From the NCBI GenBank assembly GCA_905215045.1, contig CAJMOO010000094.1:1-7007 (forward strand): DNA of 7,007 bases. Reading direction: 5' to 3'. The DNA comes from an uncultured bacterium (GTDB lineage: Bacteria > Bacillota_A > Clostridia > Lachnospirales > Lachnospiraceae). Made by a program: the position numbers and the translations under genes. The notes under the pieces are model-generated. The model was given only the letters and a program-made list of their open reading frames with translations, did no database searches and was not told where the DNA came from. Below are positions 1 to 5,078 of this stretch, one piece after another (position 1 is the first letter of the stretch; each line of letters starts with the position of its first letter).

Positions 1-2
1 TC

Positions 3-233
3 ACTGCAAGGCAGGGGAAACGTCTGGATATCGAAAGTGCCTATATCGATGCAGGACAAGTGATCGAAGACGACAAGCCTTGTGAGAAGAGATATATTCA
101 TGTATTTTCAGAAGCAGGTTTTCCAGAAATCACGAAGCCAGATATTCTGGAGATCAGAAAATATAAAGAAGATTATCTGGTGTTGTCGTATCAGAGAAAA
201 TTGGAAGGAAGCCGGAATTCTTGGGAAATATAA
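3..233 (+). CDS. 3' end of an unidentified protein (76 residues visible)
   Basis: An open frame enters from the left edge and ends at TAA 231-233; the start lies outside the window. The visible tail reads TARQGKRLDI near its beginning, RYIHVFSEAGFPEI in the middle and YKEDYLVLSYQRK near the end, followed by a short polar tail ending in SWEI. It has no membrane segment. I do not recognise the family with confidence. The pattern of an amphipathic helix followed by 'AGF', a beta strand and a final hydrophobic strand (DYLVLSYQRK) resembles the last helix and strands of some class I SAM-dependent methyltransferases, but that is only an impression. The next gene has its own promoter, so this gene probably belongs to a separate transcription unit. 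That it is a real gene is likely from the codon use; its function is unknown. Confidence 0.6.
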   Translation, partial: TARQGKRLDIESAYIDAGQVIEDDKPCEKRYIHVFSEAGFPEITKPDILEIRKYKEDYLVLSYQRKLEGSRNSWEI

Positions 234-276
234 TTGAGTCATGTTGTAAAATTAGTGAAACGAAGATAGTATTTTG

Positions 277-285
277 TGCTACAAT
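277..285 (+). promoter_or_regulatory. Extended -10 promoter for yqeY operon
   Basis: TGCTACAAT at 277-285 is an extended -10 element: TG, one base, then TACAAT, one mismatch from TATAAT. A good -35 box at the usual 17-base distance is not visible, which fits extended -10 promoters. Transcription would start near 292, giving a leader of about 33 bases before the ATG at 325. It is inferred by eye only. Confidence 0.5.
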
Positions 286-324
286 AGATGTCAAGAGAAC
301 ATTTATACAGGAGGATAAGAAACT

Positions 325-771
325 ATGAGTATGATTGATGTAATCCGCAAAGAAATGATGACAGCGATGAAGAATAAGGACAAAGAGAGAAAAGAAAGTC
401 TGTCTATGTTATTAAGTGCATTAAAAAACGCACAGATCGATAAAAGAGAAGATCTGACAGAAGCAGAGGAAAATACAATTATCGCAAAAGAGATCAAACA
501 GACAAAAGAGACAATGGATACTTGTCCTGCAGATCGTACAGATATCATTGATGAATGCAAAGCAAGATTAGCAGTCTTAGAAGAGTTCGCACCAGAGCAG
601 ATGAGCGAAGAACAGATCGAAGCTGAGATCAATGCTGTATTAGCAGAACTTGGAATTGATGCGCCAACAATGAAAGACAAAGGAAAAGTTATGAAGAACC
701 TGATGCCAAGAGTCAAAGGAAAAGCTGACGGTAAACTTGTAAACCAGCTGGTAGGAGCTAAACTTTCATGA
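325..771 (+). CDS. yqeY: GatB/YqeY domain protein
   Basis: This 148-residue soluble, helix-rich protein matches the stand-alone YqeY family (about 147-150 residues) over its full length. An N-terminal helical part rich in Lys and Glu leads to a C-terminal small helical domain containing MKDKGKVMKNLMPRVKG and ADGKLVNQLV (about 116-143). That GKVM..LMP.VKG.ADGK.VN pattern is the family hallmark and is shared with the C-terminal tail of GatB, the tRNA-dependent amidotransferase subunit that contacts tRNA. The exact role of stand-alone YqeY is not settled; a tRNA-related role is a family-based guess. The ATG at 325 is supported by AGGAGG at 309-314, ten bases upstream. The stop overlaps the start of the following hydrolase gene (ATGA, 768-771), so the two are probably translated from one message. 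Confidence 0.93.
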   Translation: MSMIDVIRKEMMTAMKNKDKERKESLSMLLSALKNAQIDKREDLTEAEENTIIAKEIKQTKETMDTCPADRTDIIDECKARLAVLEEFAPEQMSEEQIEAEINAVLAELGIDAPTMKDKGKVMKNLMPRVKGKADGKLVNQLVGAKLS

Positions 772-1301
772 GAAATATATTAATTGTCGTCGATATGCAG
801 AATGACTTCATCGACGGAAGCCTTGGAACCAAAGAAGCACAGGAGATCGTAACACCTGTTGCGGGAAAGATTCGTAATTTTGAGGGTGATATCTATGGAA
901 CGCTCGATACACATGAGGAAGATTATCTTTCCACACAGGAAGGAAAGAATCTTCCAGTCAAACATTGTATCTGTGGAGAAGACGGCTGGGCATTAAACAG
1001 CGAAATCATGCAGGCAATCGCAGAGACGAAAGCAGAAGTCCATAATTTCTGTAGAAAAGGAACTTTTGGTTCTATGGAACTGGCACAGATATTGAAGGAA
1101 ACATATGAAGATCAGGAAGTTGAAATCGAACTGATCGGATTATGTACGGATATCTGTGTGATATCCAATGCAATGCTGATTAAAGCAGCACTGCCGGAAG
1201 TGAAGGTAAGTGTTGATTCTTCATGCTGTGCAGGAGTGACTCCTGAGAGTCATAGGAATGCGTTGGAAGCTATGAAGATGTGTCAGATTGAGATAGTATA
1301 A
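768..1301 (+). CDS. Nicotinamidase-like isochorismatase-family cysteine hydrolase
   Basis: This 177-residue cytoplasmic alpha/beta hydrolase probably converts nicotinamide to nicotinate and ammonia in NAD salvage. The catalytic triad of the family is visible: Asp9 in LIVVDMQNDF, Lys97 in FCRKGTFGS, and Cys130 in GLCTDICV. Metal-ligand candidates are Asp47 and His49 (DTHEEDY), Glu58 and His66 (VKHC). This arrangement resembles the Asp-His-Glu-His set known for streptococcal nicotinamidase more than the Asp-His-His-His of PncA from Mycobacterium. Length fits the family at 170-210 residues. The start overlaps the yqeY stop by four bases, with AGGAG at 753-757, so translational coupling is likely. 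The fold call is firm. Nicotinamide as substrate is an inference, since related hydrolases act on isochorismate, ureidoacrylate or other amides, so no gene symbol is assigned. Confidence 0.87.
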   Translation: MRNILIVVDMQNDFIDGSLGTKEAQEIVTPVAGKIRNFEGDIYGTLDTHEEDYLSTQEGKNLPVKHCICGEDGWALNSEIMQAIAETKAEVHNFCRKGTFGSMELAQILKETYEDQEVEIELIGLCTDICVISNAMLIKAALPEVKVSVDSSCCAGVTPESHRNALEAMKMCQIEIV

Positions 1302-1313
1302 TTAGTTGTAAAT

Positions 1314-1341
1314 AAAGGGCGATATGAAGTCGCCTTTTTAT
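1314..1341 (+). terminator. Rho-independent terminator of yqeY-hydrolase operon
   Basis: A stem formed by AAAGGGCGA (1314-1322) and TCGCCTTTTT (1330-1338) closes a seven-base loop, with one G-U wobble, and is followed by T-rich sequence. It sits 13 bases after the hydrolase stop and cuts the operon off from the Rpn remnant downstream. Confidence 0.85.
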
Positions 1342-1351
1342 TTTGGATTAA

Positions 1352-2038
1352 AATGTAAAAATTTATCTGAACAATAATAAGAAAATCAATATAGAAATGC
1401 AAAATCGTTATCAGAATGATTGGACAGAACGAAGTTTATTTTATAATTGCAGGATGTTTACAGAGGGATTTTATCACGGACAATCATATGGAGAATTAGA
1501 ACCATGTATACATATAGGTATTTTAGATTTTAATTTGATGAGGAGTCAAGGTTTTCATCATCATATTAAATTATTGGATATAAAAACAGGGGAAGAATAT
1601 AATGACAAATTGCAATTTCACGTGGTACAATTAAAGAAATTAGAAAATGCTGCCAAGGAAGAAAAAGAAACGGAACTATAATATTGGGCAAAATTACTTG
1701 CAGCAAAAGATTGGAAAGAAGTTGACGATACGATTAAAGGAAATCCATATAGAGAGGCGGTGAAAGATGAGATGTATAAAATGAGTCAGGATGAAAGAGA
1801 ACGATATTTGTATTTGCGAGAAGAAATGGCATATAGTGATGAAATCAGCAGGATGAAAACTGCGAGAGAAGAAGGATTGGAAGAGGGAAGAAAGGAAGGA
1901 AGAAAGGAAGGAAAGCAATTATTTTTACAATGTATAAGATTAAAAAAACAAGGTTTTTCAAAGGAAAAAATAGCAGAAGAATGTCAGGTTGATATACCTG
2001 AAGTAGAAGAAATCTTGAAAGAAATAGAAGATTTATAA
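1352..2038 (+). pseudogene. Degraded Rpn-family nuclease/putative transposase (5'-truncated, in-frame stop)
   Basis: One reading frame carries recognisable Rpn (PD-(D/E)XK recombination-promoting nuclease / putative transposase) sequence from about 1352 to the TAA at 2036-2038, broken by a single in-frame TAA at 1679-1681. The first part contains VKIYLNNNKKINIEMQNR, where the E-x-Q of INIEMQ is the nuclease-core motif, then DWTERSLFYNCRMF and PCIHIGILDFNLM. After the stop the frame resumes as YWAKLLAAKDWKEVDDTI, then DERERYLYLREEMAYSDE, the Gly-Glu-rich linker GLEEGRKEGRKEGK, and a terminal small helical motif FSKEKIAEECQVDIPEVEEI. About the first 90-100 residues, with the upstream nuclease acid and the start, are missing; a stop at 1349-1351 directly precedes the homology. 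An ATG at 1397 and a GTG at 1760 open two sub-frames, but neither looks like a genuine gene start. Intact relatives run about 280-320 residues and are present in many copies in such genomes. Confidence 0.85.
1886..1915 (+). repeat. 12-base tandem repeat in Rpn linker
   Basis: The unit GGAAGAAAGGAA occurs at 1886-1897 and 1898-1909, followed by a partial third unit to 1915. It encodes Gly-Arg-Lys-Glu repeats. The unit keeps the reading frame, as expected for slippage-made copy changes in the EEGR-type linker common in Rpn proteins. Confidence 0.85.
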
Positions 2039-2065
2039 ATTTAAAAATTGGAATATGGCATAGAT

Positions 2066-2115
2066 AATAATCACAAGTGGTAATAAAAAATTACTGCTTG
2101 TGATTATTTCTTTTA
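2066..2115 (+). terminator. Long hairpin terminator between Rpn remnant and GntR operon
   Basis: AATAATCACAAG (2066-2077) pairs exactly with CTTGTGATTATT (2097-2108). The stem continues inward through two G-U wobbles and GTAAT/ATTAC to an AAAAA loop, giving about 19 pairs. TTTCTTTTAT follows. This suits a strong + strand terminator insulating the next promoter. It may once have served the Rpn gene, since it lies 27 bases after that frame's stop. Confidence 0.8.
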
Positions 2116-2117
2116 TC

Positions 2118-2147
2118 TTGACAATTACAAATCAAACTGTATATACT
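2118..2147 (+). promoter_or_regulatory. Sigma-A-type promoter of the GntR-ABC operon
   Basis: A perfect TTGACA -35 box (2118-2123) and TATACT -10 box (2142-2147) are separated by 18 bases. Transcription would start near 2154, leaving a leader of about 30 bases. The -10 box lies inside the operator palindrome, which implies repression by blocking RNA polymerase. Confidence 0.8.
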
Positions 2148-2161
2148 GTACATATACAGTA
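2136..2161. promoter_or_regulatory. Palindromic GntR operator with three ACTGTA half-sites
   Basis: ACTGTATAT (2136-2144) and ATATACAGT (2152-2160) form a perfect 9-base inverted repeat around a 7-base spacer. The spacer itself begins with a further ACTGTA (2145-2150), so a second, nested inverted repeat exists: TACTGTA (2144-2150) and TACAGTA (2155-2161). The elements cover the -10 box and the start of transcription. Its position just upstream of the GntR gene points to autoregulation. Confidence 0.75.
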
Positions 2162-2184
2162 AAACAAAGAAAGGAGAGAATTAA

Positions 2185-2559
2185 GTGAAAATCATAATCA
2201 GCAATGTCAAGAATCAGCCAATCTATGAACAGATTTATGAACAGATCAAGAATCTGATCATTACAGAAGAACTAAAAGCTGGCGAAATGCTTCCATCGAT
2301 TCGAGGACTTGCGAAGGATTTAAGGATCAGTGTGATCACAACAAAGAGGGCGTATGATGAGCTTGAGAAAGATGGATTTATTAATTCTGTGGCAGGAAAA
2401 GGCTGTTTTGTGGCGGAGAAGAATCTGGAGCTTATCAAGGAGGAGAATTTAAAGAAGGTAGAACAATATTTGGAGAAAGCAGTGAAGCTTTCAAGAACAT
2501 GCGGATTAACAAAAGATGATCTGATCGATATGATCAAGATCATTGGAAAGGATGAATAA
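2185..2559 (+). CDS. GntR-family (YtrA subfamily) transcriptional regulator
   Basis: This 124-residue DNA-binding protein has a GntR winged helix-turn-helix at about 10-78: QPIYEQIYEQIKNLI, then LPSIRGLAKDLRIS, then TTKRAYDELEKDGFI, and the wing GKGCFVAE. Only about 45 residues follow, predicted helical, with no ligand domain such as FCD or UTRA. This short tail is characteristic of the YtrA subfamily, whose members usually sit first in, and repress, ABC transporter operons. The start is GTG at 2185 with AAAGGAG (2170-2176) eight bases upstream. The gene overlaps the ATPase start by one base (TAATG). The palindrome over its own promoter is the likely binding site. The inducing signal cannot be read from the sequence; for relatives, cell-wall-active peptides or export substrates are known cues. 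Confidence 0.92.
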   Translation: MKIIISNVKNQPIYEQIYEQIKNLIITEELKAGEMLPSIRGLAKDLRISVITTKRAYDELEKDGFINSVAGKGCFVAEKNLELIKEENLKKVEQYLEKAVKLSRTCGLTKDDLIDMIKIIGKDE

Positions 2560-3410
2560 TGAAGAATGCATTAGAATTACAAAATGTATCAAAGTCATTT
2601 AAAGGATTTGAAACGAAAGATATGACATTTTCACTACCAGAAGGTTGTATTCTTGGACTTGTCGGGAAGAATGGGGCAGGGAAAAGTACTACGATCCGTC
2701 TGATTATGGATATGATTCACAAAGACAGCGGAACAATCTATGTGTTAGGAAAGAATATTGAGGAAGATTTTACAGAGACAAAACAGGATATTGGAGTCGT
2801 TCTGGATGAGCCATCATTTCCAGAATATGTGACAGCAGACCAGATGAACAATATCATGAAAAATATTTATAGAAACTGGGATGAAAAACGATATTATGAA
2901 TTGATCGATCAGTTTGAACTTCCGAAATGGAAAAAGCAGTTTAAGAATTACTCCAAAGGAATGAAGATGAAGCTTGCGATCGCAGTGGCACTTTCTCATC
3001 ATGCAAAACTACTGATCTTAGATGAACCAACGAGTGGTTTAGATCCATTTATGAGAGATGAAATTCTGGATATTCTTTATGAATTTACAAGAGAAGAAGA
3101 TCAGTCTGTTTTGATTTCTTCTCATATTGTCAGTGATCTTGAAAGAATTTGTGATTATATTGCATATATTGATCAGGGAAGTTTGAAATTATATGAAGAA
3201 AAAGATTGCCTGATTGAACAATATGGAATCTTAAAATGTTCCAAAGAAGAGCTGAAAGAATTTGACGAACAGGCAGTTAAAGGAGTAAGAGAAAATCCAT
3301 ATGGAGTTGAAGCATTGGTAGACAGATCGAAGATGCCGAAAGATTATGAGACAGATATGGCAACATTAGAAGAAATTATCGTATTTCTCTCAAAAGGACA
3401 GGAAGAATAG
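2559..3410 (+). CDS. ABC transporter ATP-binding protein
   Basis: This 283-residue cytoplasmic ATPase drives the two membrane subunits encoded next. All main nucleotide-binding motifs are seen: Walker A GKNGAGKST (36-44), signature YSKGM (131-135), Walker B LLILDEP with catalytic Glu156, D-loop SGLDP (159-163) and H-loop His189. The signature departs from LSGGQ, and the Q-loop position after IGVVL holds Asp83 rather than Gln; such variants occur in YtrB-like exporter ATPases. Residues from about 215 form a C-terminal extension typical of ABC-2 type ATPases. The ATG at 2559 shares a base with the GntR stop, with AAAGG at 2547-2551. Family knowledge suggests export of a peptide, lipid or drug; the substrate is unknown. 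Confidence 0.95.
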   Translation: MKNALELQNVSKSFKGFETKDMTFSLPEGCILGLVGKNGAGKSTTIRLIMDMIHKDSGTIYVLGKNIEEDFTETKQDIGVVLDEPSFPEYVTADQMNNIMKNIYRNWDEKRYYELIDQFELPKWKKQFKNYSKGMKMKLAIAVALSHHAKLLILDEPTSGLDPFMRDEILDILYEFTREEDQSVLISSHIVSDLERICDYIAYIDQGSLKLYEEKDCLIEQYGILKCSKEELKEFDEQAVKGVRENPYGVEALVDRSKMPKDYETDMATLEEIIVFLSKGQEE

Positions 3411-3424
3411 AAGGAAGTGTGGGT

Positions 3425-4057
3425 ATGAAAGGATTAATACGAAAAGAATGGTATAGTTTGTGGAGTCAGTATCGGATACATATGCTGGCAATGCTGGGGT
3501 TAGGAGTATTGCTGCCAATTATAAAAAATACAGACTTTTTCCCGGATGAATCTTTTTGGATATATTGTGCAGTAATAACGATTTTCTATATTCTAATGCA
3601 TTCGGTAGAATATGAAAAAAAATCAAATTGGGATATGTACAGAGCAACATTTCCAATCAATGGAAGGGAGATTGTTGTTTCAAAATATATCTTTGGTTTT
3701 GGGATCGTGATAATCGCGAGTATCTTAGTTTTTGCAGGAAGTATGATCTGCCAGAAGATGATAGTGGGCAGAATCAATATTTACTTTATTGGTCGTGTTG
3801 TAAAAGCTATATGGATTAACGGTACATTGGATATGATATTTGCATTTCCGATTTTGTGCAGATATGGATATGACGAAGGAAGGGTATCTGCAGCGATGAT
3901 CGTATGTTTTCTTGGAATATTTTATCCATATAGGCTGCAACAATTGTTATTAAATCTGCCATTCCCGACCATTGTATTTCTGATTTTGCTATTTATCATT
4001 TGGTGTTTTTCAGGTGTATTGAGTTGCAAATTATACGAGAAGCGGAATGATCAATAA
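3425..4057 (+). CDS. ABC-2 type permease, first membrane subunit
   Basis: This integral membrane protein of 210 residues has about six hydrophobic segments (roughly 18-34, 44-60, 90-110, 128-146, 153-170 and 180-201), preceded by a basic amphipathic N-terminus. The cytoplasmic loop after the second segment reads EYEKKSNWDMYRATFPINGREIVVSKYIFG, which fits the W..Y...(L/F)P..(G)R.....KY..G pattern of the ABC2_membrane_5-like permeases. I place the start at ATG 3425, with AAGGA (3411-3415) nine bases upstream. A GTG at 3419 would add two residues but leaves too little space for the ribosome binding site. It lies 14 bases after the ATPase gene and just before a related permease, so the two probably form a heterodimer on the ATPase. 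Confidence 0.88.
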   Translation: MKGLIRKEWYSLWSQYRIHMLAMLGLGVLLPIIKNTDFFPDESFWIYCAVITIFYILMHSVEYEKKSNWDMYRATFPINGREIVVSKYIFGFGIVIIASILVFAGSMICQKMIVGRINIYFIGRVVKAIWINGTLDMIFAFPILCRYGYDEGRVSAAMIVCFLGIFYPYRLQQLLLNLPFPTIVFLILLFIIWCFSGVLSCKLYEKRNDQ

Positions 4058-4069
4058 GGAGGGCGCAGT

Positions 4070-4696
4070 GTGAAAGGTTTGTGTTTAGAATACAAATGCA
4101 GGATTATGGAATGTGGAATTAAATATGTGATTTGGATACTTTTAGTTCTTCAGATGATCATAGGATTTTTTGGATTTGGTACTGGAGGGGCTGTTTTGTC
4201 AGCACTTCTTGTAATTCAGCTTAATGATACAATGATTGATGATCAAGCCTGTGGATGGAATCAGTATTGCAAGATCTTACCAGTCAGTGGAAGGAAACAA
4301 GTTGGTATAAGGTATCTTCTTGGAATTGTAGCGACAGCAATTATGACCATCATATTCTTGATCGGAAGAGCACTTGGCGTTCTCAATGTTGAAGTTCCGT
4401 TCTATGAAGTAAAGCAAGTGATTCAATGGATCGTTGTAGTAAGTTTCTTATGCATGTCAATTCAGATTCCAGTAAATCTCATGCTACATTTAAAAAATAT
4501 AAGAAACAGACTCGTAGGATTGCCATTGTTTTTAGTTTGCTATGTAGGAGGTAGATTGATCTTTTATGCAATACGAAAAATACCAAGAATTCCGGGGAGT
4601 CAGGTGTTTTTAAAGAATGCAGTAGTGATATCAATTGTAATGGTTTTGGTTTCTTATATTGGTTCGGTTTTGATGTGGAAATATAGGAAATCGTAG
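4070..4696 (+). CDS. ABC-2 type permease, second membrane subunit
   Basis: This 208-residue membrane protein has about six hydrophobic segments (roughly 18-36, 39-55, 82-104, 117-139, 148-168 and 184-204). The segment DDQACGWNQYCKILPVSGRKQVGIRYLLG (about 57-85) carries the same W..Y...LP..(G)R pattern as the first permease, so the two are diverged paralogues rather than identical copies. Start is GTG 4070, seven bases after AAGGAGGG (4056-4063), which overlaps the previous gene's stop. A GTG at 4068 is out of frame. It is the last gene of the operon. The absence of extracellular or substrate-binding proteins nearby fits an exporter. The substrate is not readable. Confidence 0.87.
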   Translation: MKGLCLEYKCRIMECGIKYVIWILLVLQMIIGFFGFGTGGAVLSALLVIQLNDTMIDDQACGWNQYCKILPVSGRKQVGIRYLLGIVATAIMTIIFLIGRALGVLNVEVPFYEVKQVIQWIVVVSFLCMSIQIPVNLMLHLKNIRNRLVGLPLFLVCYVGGRLIFYAIRKIPRIPGSQVFLKNAVVISIVMVLVSYIGSVLMWKYRKS

Positions 4697-4748
4697 TGGT
4701 TAGCAAAAGAAATGCAATCTATACTGTCCTAACAACATCATTTATGCT

Positions 4749-4807
4749 AAAATAAAAATCGTCTGTATTACGGCAATAAAAATCGTATTACAGATGATTT
4801 TTATTTT
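4749..4807 (+). terminator. Large AT-rich hairpin, probable terminator (possible leader structure)
   Basis: AAAATAAAAATC (4749-4760) pairs fully with GATTTTTATTTT (4796-4807). The stem continues through a G-U wobble, TCTGTA/TACAGA, a T-T mismatch and TACG/CGTA to an 11-base loop, for about 23 pairs. The A-rich left and T-rich right flanks could terminate transcription in either direction. It lies 53-111 bases after the permease stop and 44 bases before the next ATG, so it either ends the ABC operon or lies in the leader of the following unit. Confidence 0.75.
4751..4786 (+). repeat. 12-base direct repeat AATAAAAATCGT
   Basis: AATAAAAATCGT occurs at 4751-4762 and again at 4775-4786, the second copy starting in the loop of the large hairpin. 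Both copies can pair with GATTTTTATT (4796-4805), so two mutually exclusive hairpins are possible. Confidence 0.8.
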
Positions 4808-4850
4808 ACAAAATTTTCAAACATAACAAAGAAAGAAGGAAAAACAATAT

Positions 4851-5078
4851 ATGGACACATACTACGTCACAAGAATCGAAGAACCAGACTTCGGTTGTGA
4901 AGGCCGCCCGGAAGGACAGGAAATCAAAGATAAAGTATATTTAAAAGAAGAAATAACGAAGGAAGAAACAATAATTTTCATGGAAGATAAATTACTATAC
5001 GAAAGAGATATAAATGAAGGAATGAAAGTTGTGATCGATGGAGATGGAAGATTACAGAAAGTGGAGGATCGATCATGA
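4851..5078 (+). CDS. Small acidic protein of unknown function, coupled to MATE gene
   Basis: This 75-residue soluble protein is highly charged (13 Glu and 8 Asp against 7 Lys and 5 Arg). It has a single Cys16 in DFGCEGRPEG and no signal peptide or membrane helix. I do not recognise the family. The DFGCEGRPEG turn followed by strand-like stretches (DKVYLKEE, ETIIFMEDKLLYE, GMKVVIDGDGRLQKVED) suggests a small beta-rich domain. The ATG at 4851 has AGAAGGA (4834-4840) ten bases upstream. Its stop overlaps the MATE start (ATGA, 5075-5078), and the MATE ribosome binding site lies inside its last codons, so MATE translation is probably coupled to it. Codon use resembles the neighbours, which argues for a real gene. 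A role tied to the transporter is inferred from position only. Confidence 0.8.
   Translation: MDTYYVTRIEEPDFGCEGRPEGQEIKDKVYLKEEITKEETIIFMEDKLLYERDINEGMKVVIDGDGRLQKVEDRS

Noticed and set aside
303..716. Open frame of 137 codons on the - strand opposite yqeY
   Set aside because: It lies antisense to a clear family member, is low-complexity Ser/Ile/Leu-rich as expected for the complement of Lys/Glu-rich coding sequence, and lacks a plausible ribosome binding site.
1397..1681. A stand-alone 94-residue gene starting at ATG 1397
   Set aside because: Rpn-like sequence continues upstream of this ATG in the same frame and downstream of its stop, and no ribosome binding site precedes it; it is part of one broken gene.
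1886..1915. The 12-base tandem repeat as a CRISPR or regulatory repeat
   Set aside because: The units are contiguous, in frame, lack spacers and encode the usual Gly-charged linker of Rpn proteins.
1760..2038. A stand-alone 92-residue gene starting at GTG 1760
   Set aside because: The residues before the GTG (WAKLLAAKDWKEVDDTI and so on) are also Rpn-like and in frame, so the GTG is an internal codon of the same pseudogene.
2066..2108. The long inverted repeat as a small transposable element (MITE)
   Set aside because: No target-site duplication or second copy is visible, and a stem followed by a T-rich run is fully explained as a terminator.
4720..4727. TATACTGT, identical to eight bases of the GntR operator region, upstream of the small gene
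   Set aside because: No inverted partner or good -35 box is nearby, and an AT-rich 8-mer recurs by chance in several kilobases.
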